The notes beneath the pieces were generated by a model. That model was not told where the DNA came from, ran no database searches, and was given only the letters and a program-made list of their open reading frames with translations. Source: Desulfobacteraceae bacterium (GTDB lineage Bacteria > Desulfobacterota > Desulfobacteria > Desulfobacterales > Desulfobacteraceae). From it: a DNA stretch of 7,431 nucleotides. The stretch covers positions 1 through 7,431 of the forward strand of contig JAFLJU010000498.1 in the NCBI GenBank assembly GCA_022712835.1, written 5' to 3'. The position numbers were made by a program, and so were the translations under genes. Shown here piece by piece: positions 1 through 6,668 of the stretch (positions are counted from its first letter, which is position 1; the number at the start of each line of letters is the position of its first letter).

Positions 1-1076
1 ATACAGATTTGATCTCTTTCGCTGAGTTTGAAATTTTCAAGATCTACCTGGGTTAGAATTCCTGATTCTTTTCTGATCTCTACAAAGGTATCAAAGTTTT
101 TTAGAAAAACATCGGTGATATCCGGGTCAAAGTGTTCCCCCCGTTCTCTCCTGAGAATATCATACACCATTTCAGGGGGATAGGGGTCCTTATAGGGTCG
201 GGAGGATGTCAATGCGTCAAAGGTATCAGCGATTGCCACAATTCTTCCGGAAAGGGGGATTCTCTCCCCCGAGAGTCCATTGGGATATCCTTTTCCATTA
301 AATCTTTCGTGGTGGGTCAGGGCGATCTGCCTGGCCATTTGGAGTATTCTGGATTTTGATTCGGACAAAAGTTTGGCGCCGATGAGGGTGTGACCTTTTA
401 TGATGTTAAACTCCTTTTTCGTGAGTTTTCCCGGTTTCAACAGAATAATGTCCGGAATTCCAATTTTCCCCACATCGTGCATGGGAGCCGCATACCCGAT
501 GGTTTCAATGAATTGATCGGATTGGTCGAGCTTTTGGCTGATCAGAGATGAATAGTCCCCGATCCGGATGATATGATCCCCTGTCTCTTCGTCTTTGAAT
601 TCCGAGGCCATGACCAGGCGGTGTATGGAATCCAGATAGGCCTGTTTGAGTTCTTCGTGGGAGTTTCTGGCTTCTTCCTTAAGATGGCGTTCCCTTAAGA
701 CCCGTCGGATTCTCAATATGATTTCCTGGATTGAAAAGGGTTTTTCAACAAAATCGCTGGCCCCGATACTGATGATTTCATCGTATTGGTAGCCCTTGGC
801 CTGGCCCGTCATCACAATGATATCTGCGGAAAAATGGGTTAAGATCTGTGTGGCAAGTTCAATCCCATTCATTTCCGGCATATTGATATCGGTAATGACA
901 ACATCAAAGGGTGTATTGGCGAGCATGGTAAGGGCTGATTTTCCGTTATGGGCCACGGTACAATTGTGACCGGCAACCTTCATCGCCCTTTCAAAAAGGT
1001 TTAATATGGCAGAATCATCATCAACAATAAGAATATTTGCCTTATCAGGCGAGTGGTCTCCAGAGTTCTTCCACAT
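1..1076 (-). CDS. Response regulator with HD-GYP c-di-GMP phosphodiesterase domain (partial, C-terminus off left edge)
   Basis: A two-component output protein that probably hydrolyses cyclic di-GMP in the cytoplasm when phosphorylated. The frame stays open to base 1, so about 358 residues are visible and the C-terminus is missing. Residues 15-115 form a receiver domain: an acidic triad in LIVDDD, the phospho-acceptor Asp63 in TDINMPEMNG, Thr90 in MTG and Lys112 in EKPF. A short charged linker leads to the HD-GYP domain, with a metal-ligand-type His168, His200-Asp201 in HDVGKIGIPD, His255-His256-Glu257 in HHERFNGKGYP (the GYP signature) and IADTFDALTSSRPYK. All catalytic landmarks are present, so activity is likely. 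Start: ATG at 1076 has AGGGGA four bases upstream; an in-frame ATG at 1103 would add nine residues but has no visible Shine-Dalgarno. It is divergent from the transporter gene. No sensor kinase is in the window. Confidence 0.93.
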   Translation of the reverse strand, partial: MWKNSGDHSPDKANILIVDDDSAILNLFERAMKVAGHNCTVAHNGKSALTMLANTPFDVVITDINMPEMNGIELATQILTHFSADIIVMTGQAKGYQYDEIISIGASDFVEKPFSIQEIILRIRRVLRERHLKEEARNSHEELKQAYLDSIHRLVMASEFKDEETGDHIIRIGDYSSLISQKLDQSDQFIETIGYAAPMHDVGKIGIPDIILLKPGKLTKKEFNIIKGHTLIGAKLLSESKSRILQMARQIALTHHERFNGKGYPNGLSGERIPLSGRIVAIADTFDALTSSRPYKDPYPPEMVYDILRRERGEHFDPDITDVFLKNFDTFVEIRKESGILTQVDLENFKLSERDQIC

Positions 1077-1158
1077 GGGATCCCCTGTGTGTTTTTTAAG
1101 CATATGATTTAAGAAATTATTGAGGCATCTCCTGATAGCACCTCGGAAGCTTTCTTAA

Positions 1159-1188
1159 AAAATACACGTTTTCGCCCGGGTGTGTCAA
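1159..1188 (-). promoter_or_regulatory. Candidate sigma70-type promoter of the HD-GYP regulator gene
   Basis: On the minus strand, TTGACA (1188-1183, a perfect -35 box) is followed after 18 bases by TATTTT (1164-1159, four of six matches to the -10 consensus). Transcription would begin near 1152 and give a leader of about 75 bases before the ATG at 1076. No operator is evident here. The boxes are seen in the sequence; promoter activity is inferred. Confidence 0.5.
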
Positions 1189-1225
1189 GGAAAATCTGGG
1201 AGGTGTTGGGGTCCATGTTCTTTGC

Positions 1226-1275
1226 GGTTGGTCATTGATGTTTCTTGGGTATTATGGCTTGATTCAATGCCGACC
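1226..1275. repeat. Interrupted inverted repeat in the divergent intergenic region
   Basis: The left arm GGTTGGTCATTGA (1226-1238) pairs with the right arm TCAATGCCGACC (1264-1275) as a 12-pair stem with one G-T wobble and one bulged T, around a 25-base loop. There is no T-tract after it and no convergent gene end here, so it is not a typical terminator. It lies about 80 bases before the transporter start, where an operator or a leader hairpin would be plausible. Confidence 0.5.
1228..1255 (+). promoter_or_regulatory. Possible weak promoter for the MFS transporter
   Basis: TTGGTC (1228-1233) and TATTAT (1250-1255, five of six matches to the -10 consensus) are 16 bases apart. The -35 match is poor. 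The boxes sit inside the 1226-1275 inverted repeat, so if real, a protein bound to the dyad could control the promoter. Low-confidence inference. Confidence 0.25.
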
Positions 1276-1284
1276 ATGTGCGAT

Positions 1285-1319
1285 AGATGCCATTAGAGTT
1301 AGATGCCATTAGAGTTAGA
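1285..1319. repeat. 16-bp perfect tandem duplication
   Basis: AGATGCCATTAGAGTT occurs at 1285-1300 and again immediately at 1301-1316, followed by the first three bases (AGA) of a third copy. The duplication lies 40-70 bases before the transporter start codon. It could be a recent slippage product or two direct binding half-sites; nothing else in the window matches it. Confidence 0.85.
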
Positions 1320-1342
1320 AGCCTGGAAAGAGATTCTCCATT

Positions 1343-1348
1343 AAAGGA
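1343..1348 (+). promoter_or_regulatory. Ribosome binding site deciding the transporter start
   Basis: AAAGGA lies eight bases before the ATG at 1357. The in-frame ATG at 1348 overlaps this motif and has no Shine-Dalgarno at a usable distance, so 1357 is preferred. Confidence 0.6.
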
Positions 1349-1356
1349 TGCATATA

Positions 1357-2652
1357 ATGAAAAAAAATCAATTGACCGGTCCCCCCATGGGAGTGGCCTG
1401 GTTTATCTGGGGCCTGGGGGCCCTTTTTTATCTGGTCGGTTTTTTTCAGCGGGTGGCGCCGGGGGTCATGACCCGGGAGCTGATGCAGGATTTTCATATC
1501 TCGGCTTCTGGTTTGGGACATCTGTCCGGTCTTTACTTTTATGCCTATGTGGCCATGCAGATTCCCACTGGGGTTCTGGCAGATACCCTGGGACCCAGAA
1601 AACTGCTCACCGCCGGATGTCTTGTGGCAGGCTTTGGAACCCTTTTGTTTGCCCTGTCCCCGGGATTCTTCTGGGCTGGGTTGGGTCGGTTACTCATTGG
1701 CGGGTCTGTAGCCGTGGCCTTTGTGGGGGTCCTCAAGCTTTCTTCTTCTTGGTTTCCTAAACGCTTTTATGCCTTTGTTGCGGGCAATGCCCTGTCTATA
1801 GGCCTCATTGGTGCGGTGACCGCGGGTCCTCCCTTAAGATTTCTCATGGATACTTTCCAGTGGCGCAAGGTCATCGGCATCACCGGTGTGATGACCCTTG
1901 GCCTGGGGGCGGTGATTTGGTTTGTGGTTAGGGATTGGCCACAGGAAAAGGGGTATCCAGGCTTCACCCAAACGATACCCAAGCAGGTTCCCTTATCCTT
2001 TGGCAGTATTTGCCAGGGTCTCTTGAAGGTTTTTGAATACCGGAATACCTGGTTACTGTTTATTATTCCCGGCGGAATCGTGGGGTGTATCCTTACCTTT
2101 TCAGGACTTTGGGGCGTGCCTTATTTAATTTCCCATCACCAGCTAAGCCCTTCCAGGGCCGCTGCCCTTTCCTCTTTATTGCTGGTGGCCTGGGCCCTTG
2201 GGTCCCCTTTTTTCGGATGGTTGTCCGATCGTCTGGGGAAACGAAAGCCTTTGTATATTGTCGGAAGTATGGTGGCTGCCCTGGGGTGGGCCTTGATTCT
2301 TTTTCAGGAGAGCCTTTCTTTTTTGCCTCTTGCCATGGTGCTTTTTGTAACGGGTTTTTTTTCAGGCTGTATGATTTTGAGTTTTTCCTTTGCCAGGGAA
2401 TCGGTTCCCCCATCCTTGTCTGGAACCGTGTCCGGGTTGACCAATATGGGGGTGATGATGGGTCCCATGCTGCTTCAGCCCCTGGTAGGCCTGATTCTGG
2501 ACAAACAGTGGACCGGCCAGGTGCTTCACGGGGTCAGGGTTTATTCTCTTTCTGCCTATGAGACAGGCTTTATCCCCATGATGATATGGGTTTTCCTGTC
2601 TGTTCTGCTTCTTTTTTTTACCAAAGAGACCCATTGCCGCCAGATAGGCTAA
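1357..2652 (+). CDS. MFS transporter, 12-helix, substrate unknown
   Basis: A 431-residue inner-membrane secondary transporter of the major facilitator superfamily, close to the usual family length. The N-terminal half has a first helix around WFIWGLGALFYLVGFF and the loop 2-3 signature GVLADTLGPRK at residues 72-82. The second half repeats it as GWLSDRLGKRK near 287-297, as expected for the two six-helix bundles, with a hydrophilic central loop near 190-220. The sequence resembles the anion:cation symporter / sugar-phosphate permease-like branch more than NarK. I see no clear NarK nitrate signature, so a link to the neighbouring respiratory operon is unproven. The gene ends 10 bp from the convergent stop of the MoeA-like gene, with no clear terminator between them. 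It may be controlled by the promoter and dyad upstream. The start at 1357 is chosen over 1348 on Shine-Dalgarno spacing. Confidence 0.93.
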   Translation: MKKNQLTGPPMGVAWFIWGLGALFYLVGFFQRVAPGVMTRELMQDFHISASGLGHLSGLYFYAYVAMQIPTGVLADTLGPRKLLTAGCLVAGFGTLLFALSPGFFWAGLGRLLIGGSVAVAFVGVLKLSSSWFPKRFYAFVAGNALSIGLIGAVTAGPPLRFLMDTFQWRKVIGITGVMTLGLGAVIWFVVRDWPQEKGYPGFTQTIPKQVPLSFGSICQGLLKVFEYRNTWLLFIIPGGIVGCILTFSGLWGVPYLISHHQLSPSRAAALSSLLLVAWALGSPFFGWLSDRLGKRKPLYIVGSMVAALGWALILFQESLSFLPLAMVLFVTGFFSGCMILSFSFARESVPPSLSGTVSGLTNMGVMMGPMLLQPLVGLILDKQWTGQVLHGVRVYSLSAYETGFIPMMIWVFLSVLLLFFTKETHCRQIG

Positions 2653-2662
2653 ATCAGATGGG

Positions 2663-3712
2663 TTAAAGGGTTTTTCCAAAGGAACATTTAGGATACCGGC
2701 AGGTATCGCAGTCAAGGCATAGTCCCCCGTGGGCAAGTCTTGCCAGATCCCGGTTGTCCGGGCGTTCTCCGGCAAGCAGTCTGGGCAGGATGATGTCAAA
2801 TACCGTGGCTTCGTGGTAGAGGCCGCAGGCAGGGATACCGATGATGGGAACCTTGCCGCAATAGGCCAGTTGGAACATGGCCCCGGGAAGGGCGGCGGCA
2901 GAATAGTAAATCGGGTCAGCCCCTGCATCCTGGACGGCATAGCGGGTCACATCGTCCGGGTCCACGGACATGCCGCCGGTGGTGATCAGGAGATCGGTTT
3001 CTTTTTCCAGGAAAGAGGTGATGGTTTCGCCAATTTTTTGCCGGTCATCTGGAAGAATAGTGGTTTCGGCAAGGTGGGACCCAAAGGCTTCTACCTTTTT
3101 TTTGACGATGGGCTCAAATTTATCTTCAATCAGGCCGTCGTATACCTCGGAGCCCGTGATAATCAGTCTGGCCGTCAGGTGTTTAAAGGGGATCACTTTA
3201 AAAATGGGGGCATTGGATCGGGCAATGGCAAGGGCCTGGTCCAGTCTCTCCCGAAGGATTACCAGGGGAATGGCCCGGGTGCCAGCAATTTTCTCGCCCT
3301 TTTTTACCGGGGTATTGGTATGGATGGCGGCACACATGACCTCGGGGACCATGTTAAACTCAATGAGTGCCTCCACATTGATTTTAACCAATCCGTCGTG
3401 GACCGCTCGAAGTTCAAGTTTGCCTTCTTTCGGGTTTTCCTGGTATTCAATCCCACTGCCGGCCAGGGCCTGGGCAAGCTCTGCCACGGCCTCATCTTCG
3501 TGGACCCTTGTCTCATCCAGGTCAAGGATATACAGATGATTTTTTCCCAGACGCATGAGGTGGCAGATATCGGTATCTTTGACGGTATGGCCTTTTGAAA
3601 ATCGTACACCCTTGAATTCATCGGGTCTTATTTCTGTGATATCATGGGCAAGTGTCAGACCCACTGCATCTTCCACTTTTACTTTTTTATGGACAATATC
3701 TTGTCTGGCCAT
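2663..3712 (-). CDS. MoeA-like molybdopterin-binding protein with C-terminal four-cysteine tail
   Basis: A 349-residue cytoplasmic protein related to MoeA/MogA, the proteins that insert molybdenum into molybdopterin. Residues 1-60 resemble the MoeA N-terminus (AVGLTLAHDITEI, KGHTV). The MoCF-type fold occupies about 180-315: ITGSEVYDG at 185-193 and ITTGGMSVDPDD at 243-254. Two features depart from canonical MoeA. The usual GLPGNP loop reads GIPACG (292-297), and the C-terminal MoeA domain is replaced by a tail with Cys332, 335, 338 and 343 (spacing C-x2-C-x2-C-x4-C), suited to an FeS cluster or zinc. AGGAGA stands just before the ATG at 3712. It follows the NrfD-like gene by 50 bp on the same strand and is probably the last operon gene. 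Likely role (inference): cofactor delivery or maturation for the operon's molybdoenzyme. A true insertase activity is uncertain. Confidence 0.87.
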   Translation of the reverse strand: MARQDIVHKKVKVEDAVGLTLAHDITEIRPDEFKGVRFSKGHTVKDTDICHLMRLGKNHLYILDLDETRVHEDEAVAELAQALAGSGIEYQENPKEGKLELRAVHDGLVKINVEALIEFNMVPEVMCAAIHTNTPVKKGEKIAGTRAIPLVILRERLDQALAIARSNAPIFKVIPFKHLTARLIITGSEVYDGLIEDKFEPIVKKKVEAFGSHLAETTILPDDRQKIGETITSFLEKETDLLITTGGMSVDPDDVTRYAVQDAGADPIYYSAAALPGAMFQLAYCGKVPIIGIPACGLYHEATVFDIILPRLLAGERPDNRDLARLAHGGLCLDCDTCRYPKCSFGKTL

Positions 3713-3762
3713 TCATTCTCCTGGGTCATTATTCAGATGGATATCGTTTTAGATAGGTAATT

Positions 3763-4986
3763 TTAGTGGGTCTCGTCATAGGCCTTTTCAATGATCAGGG
3801 CAGGTTTTAAGAGCATGGTAATCACAAACATACCCAGTCCCACAATGCCCAGGGTGATCATCAGCTCCACATTGCTTGGCGCATAATCAATGAGCTCCCC
3901 CATGGGGGAAGGAACCAGACCCGGTACAATAAGGCCGATGCCCTTTTCTATCCAGATGCCCACAATGATCATAATCAGGGCCGGAAAAAGAAAAATCTGA
4001 CGCTCCTTAAACGGGTTAAAGGCCAGGATAAGGGTTCCCAGAACGTTGATGGCAATGGCCGTCCAGATCCATGGCACAAGGGAATTGTGGCCTTCCAGCC
4101 CGAAAAACAGGTAAATGGCCGGCTGGCTGTGGTGGGTGGGGAAATAAAATTCCTTGAAAATTTCCGAAAAAAGCATGAGCAGGTTAATGATGGCAGCCAC
4201 CACAATAATGATTCTCAGCTTGTTGAAAATTTTATTTTCAATCTTGTAATCCGTGGCAGAATTAATCACATGGAGCACCAGGCTGATAATGGCAGGCCCT
4301 GCTGCAAAGGCCGACGCAAGAAATCGAGGCCCCATGAGGGGGTTGTTCCAAAAAGGTCTTGCCGGAAGTCCCTGGTAGAGAAAGGCGGTGATCATGTGGA
4401 TGGCAACGGCCCAGCCAATGGAGATAAAAACAAAGGGTTTGTAGTATTTGCCAACAGGTTCTCTATTGTGATAATGACAATAGACAATATAGGCCGGGAT
4501 CAGGGCATTGAGGGCTAGGTATCCGTTGAGTACCAGGATATCCCAGGCCAAAAGGGAGGAGGGGAAATTGAGCTGGCCGATTCCTGGGATCAGATGCCAG
4601 AACTGCAAAGGCCTCCCCAGATCTACAAAGACAAAACTCATGCACATGATCAGTGCTCCCACCGCCACCACCTCACCGATGATGACTACCTTGTGAAGAT
4701 CCTTGTCATTGAAAATATAGGCGGGAAGAATGAGCATGACGGCGGCGGCTGCCACCCCCACCAGAAAGGTGAAATTGGAGATATAAAATCCCCAGGACAC
4801 AATATTGGACATGTTAGTGGCTGCAAGTCCCTGTTTGAACTGAATGAAATATCCAAAAAGACCTAGGGCCATGAGGCAGAGGGTAAAGCAAAGATATAGC
4901 TGATACCCGATGGAACCTGAAAAATTCCATGACAGGGTGTCCCGGATAAAGGTAATGAAGCTTTTTTGCGGCTGGGCTTGGTTCAT
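3763..4986 (-). CDS. NrfD/DsrP-family quinone-interacting integral membrane protein
   Basis: A 407-residue membrane subunit expected to exchange electrons between the quinone pool and the adjacent FeS protein. About ten hydrophobic helices are visible, near residues 30-50, 64-91, 100-120, 144-168, 184-204, 218-241, 257-277, 303-324, 331-354 and 375-395. Ten helices fit the DsrP/HmcC/ActC branch rather than eight-helix PsrC/NrfD. The segment IWIEKGIGLIVPG in helix 9, followed by PSPMGE, resembles what I recall of DsrP. Helix 2 carries the family-typical aromatic/Gly pattern SWGFYISNFTFLVG. No haem-binding motif or cysteine cluster is present; electrons should pass via the FeS partner. AAGGAT sits six bases before the ATG. 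It lies 44 bp after the FeS gene, the usual O-P arrangement. The complex it serves is not DsrMKJOP here, since no dsrM, dsrK or triheme dsrJ is visible. Confidence 0.92.
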   Translation of the reverse strand: MNQAQPQKSFITFIRDTLSWNFSGSIGYQLYLCFTLCLMALGLFGYFIQFKQGLAATNMSNIVSWGFYISNFTFLVGVAAAAVMLILPAYIFNDKDLHKVVIIGEVVAVGALIMCMSFVFVDLGRPLQFWHLIPGIGQLNFPSSLLAWDILVLNGYLALNALIPAYIVYCHYHNREPVGKYYKPFVFISIGWAVAIHMITAFLYQGLPARPFWNNPLMGPRFLASAFAAGPAIISLVLHVINSATDYKIENKIFNKLRIIIVVAAIINLLMLFSEIFKEFYFPTHHSQPAIYLFFGLEGHNSLVPWIWTAIAINVLGTLILAFNPFKERQIFLFPALIMIIVGIWIEKGIGLIVPGLVPSPMGELIDYAPSNVELMITLGIVGLGMFVITMLLKPALIIEKAYDETH

Positions 4987-5030
4987 ATTTAATCCTTGAT
5001 GTTTAATTCCTAAGGTTTCATGAATATCGC

Positions 5031-6032
5031 TTAATCAATAAAAAACCAGAATTTGGGATCGGTTCCCAAATCTTCCTTGAGCCGGTAGACTTTTTTGTTT
5101 TCCAGCACAAATCGGATTTCTGAATCAGGATCCAGAAGATTGCCAAATACCCTGGCCCCGGTGGGACAGGCTTCGGCACAGGCCGTCAGTTTTCCCTTTC
5201 GGCTCCGCTGGATGCAGAAGGTGCATTTTTCCATCATGCCCCGGACCCGCAGGCGATTGCCCAGATAATGCTGTTCCTTTGTGAGTTCATCTTTTGGCAC
5301 CTGGGGCTGGTTCCAGTTGAAGCGCCTTCCCCAGTAAGGGCAGGCAGCCATGCAATACCGGCAGCCGATGCACCAGTCATAATCCACCACCACAATTCCG
5401 TCGGGCTCCTTCCAGGTGGCTTTGGTGGGGCAGGCCTTGACACAGGGCGGGTTCTCGCATTGAAAACATTGGACCCCCATGTAAAAATGCCCTTGTTTGG
5501 GTACCTCGTGGAAAAATTTGCCATCCCCCTGGTCCGGGGACATTTTCCCATGCTCCATCTCAAAGATCCGGATATACTGGGTATTAGATTCCCGGTCCAG
5601 ATTGTTCTCCTTAACGCAGGCTTTGACGCATTCCATATATCCTTCGCACCGGGTTACGTTGAAGGCATAGCCATAGAGGACATTCTCCTGGGCAGGCCGG
5701 GTGGAAATCTTAATGTCCGCTTTATCCCGAAGCTTGGCCAACCGCTCCAGGCGGCGTACCGTCACCAATTGTTCTTCCGGGGTCATGAGTTTATAATGCT
5801 TTTTAAAATATTCCTGGAATTCCAGGGCAAAGGCTTCGGTACTGCCTAAAAGTCCTGTGGGCTTACACCCGGCAATACCTGCGGCAGAACCTGCAAGGGC
5901 TGTGGTTGCCGCCCCTTTCAGGAAGGCTCGCCGGGACAGGTGATTGACCCGATTGTTGGCCCGGTCATTTATCGGGTCATCGGCAGGACACTTGTCCTGC
6001 GGGGTCTCTTTTGTTTTTTTATTGGGATCCAT
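5031..6032 (-). CDS. Tat-exported four-cluster [FeS] ferredoxin subunit, DsrO-like, possible lipoprotein
   Basis: A 333-residue periplasmic electron-transfer protein that should pair with the NrfD-like subunit encoded next. A Tat signal is clear: SRRAFLKG at residues 33-40, then a hydrophobic stretch ending in IAGC at 53-56, which fits a lipobox with Cys56 as anchor. Four ferredoxin motifs follow: I, Cys129, 135, 139 with Tyr132 where the second cysteine normally sits; II, Cys189, 192, 197, 201; III, Cys221, 224, 227, 231; IV, Cys270, 273, 285, 289. The C-terminus (RLKEDLGTDPKFWFF) has the pattern common in DsrO/PsrB/ActB-type subunits. An unusually long 32-residue polar segment precedes the twin arginines, but AGGAAA before the ATG at 6032 supports this start. 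It lies 12 bp after the tetraheme cytochrome gene. Family is secure; the specific complex is inferred. Confidence 0.92.
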   Translation of the reverse strand: MDPNKKTKETPQDKCPADDPINDRANNRVNHLSRRAFLKGAATTALAGSAAGIAGCKPTGLLGSTEAFALEFQEYFKKHYKLMTPEEQLVTVRRLERLAKLRDKADIKISTRPAQENVLYGYAFNVTRCEGYMECVKACVKENNLDRESNTQYIRIFEMEHGKMSPDQGDGKFFHEVPKQGHFYMGVQCFQCENPPCVKACPTKATWKEPDGIVVVDYDWCIGCRYCMAACPYWGRRFNWNQPQVPKDELTKEQHYLGNRLRVRGMMEKCTFCIQRSRKGKLTACAEACPTGARVFGNLLDPDSEIRFVLENKKVYRLKEDLGTDPKFWFFID

Positions 6033-6044
6033 ATAGTTTCCTGT

Positions 6045-6659
6045 TTATTTAAACGGGGGAGAATAGGTTGCCGGCCATCTTTTTGGGAACCGGGGGGAAT
6101 GGGGGTCATGGCAGGCAGTACAATTTTTCACCACTCGTTCCCCTGCCCAATGGCTTACAGGTTTTCCGTGGGCCCCACCGATCCAGTCTTTTTTCTGCCT
6201 GAAATGGCACTCGCCGCAGAGAGTGTAGGCATGATTCATGTCTATTTTTCTGTCCTTGCTGGTGGTTAAAAAATCCCGGTTTTCTTTGCTGTGGCAGGTA
6301 TTACAATCCAGGGGGCCTGATGTGCCGCCATGGACGATTTTTTTATCTGCATGGGAGATTTTGGCGGCATTTTGGATCATGACCTCTTTGTTGTTGTGGC
6401 AGGCGCTGCATTGGAATCGTTCGATTTTGTCTTTCCGGGTTTCGGTATAAAATGTGCCGCCCTGGTAGGGAATCAATACCTTTACTGTGTTGATCGGTAT
6501 GGGAATAGGCGGTTCCATATTGTTTTCATAGGGATCTTTGGCCTGCTTTATCGTCTCGTTCACCCCTGTGCTGCTTGAAAAGGCAAATACGGCGGATAAT
6601 AAAATCATGAATACCAATAGTATTTGGCAAAGGTTCTTTTTAATGCGTTGCATTTTCAT
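6045..6659 (-). CDS. Periplasmic tetraheme cytochrome c
   Basis: A 204-residue secreted c-type cytochrome. An N-terminal Sec signal (basic MKMQRIKK, hydrophobic core, AVFA) probably ends near Ala26. Four CxxCH haem sites are visible at residues 84-88 (CSACH), 119-123 (CNTCH), 148-152 (CGECH) and 180-184 (CTACH). Other histidines at 103, 110, 143, 164, 170 and 187 could supply four distal ligands, so bis-His hemes are expected. The C-terminal part (KKDWIGGAHG, WAGERVVKNC, HDPHSPRFPKRWP) resembles multiheme cytochromes found beside FeS/NrfD respiratory complexes. It is longer than triheme DsrJ and lacks NapC's N-terminal anchor pattern. A strong GAGGGGGA sequence precedes the ATG, and the upstream cytochrome gene stops nine bases before. 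Probable role (inference): wiring between the membrane FeS/NrfD module and the NapB-like protein or the molybdoenzyme. Confidence 0.92.
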   Translation of the reverse strand: MKMQRIKKNLCQILLVFMILLSAVFAFSSSTGVNETIKQAKDPYENNMEPPIPIPINTVKVLIPYQGGTFYTETRKDKIERFQCSACHNNKEVMIQNAAKISHADKKIVHGGTSGPLDCNTCHSKENRDFLTTSKDRKIDMNHAYTLCGECHFRQKKDWIGGAHGKPVSHWAGERVVKNCTACHDPHSPRFPKRWPATYSPPFK

Positions 6660-6668
6660 TCCCCCTCA

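Noticed and set aside
1357..2652. NarK nitrate/nitrite transporter serving the Nap-like operon
   Set aside because: Only general MFS motifs are seen, I recognise no NarK signature, and the gene is on the opposite strand.
2692..2707. Perfect short hairpin GATACC-GGCA-GGTATC downstream of the transporter stop
   Set aside because: It has no T-tract and lies in the codons for the cysteine tail of the MoeA-like protein, so terminator function is not supported.
2362..2940. Minus-strand open frame (192 codons) spanning the transporter/MoeA-like junction
   Set aside because: It overlaps the ends of two well-supported genes and its proline-rich translation shows no family features.
2729..3598. Long plus-strand open frame (289 codons) opposite the MoeA-like gene
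   Set aside because: Its translation has no recognisable motif and it lies wholly antisense to a gene with clear family signatures; it is a coding shadow.
3763..6659. Standard dsrJOP genes of the sulfite-reduction DsrMKJOP complex
   Set aside because: The cytochrome has four hemes and 204 residues rather than three hemes and the shorter DsrJ length, and NapB-like and molybdoenzyme genes precede it instead of dsrMK.
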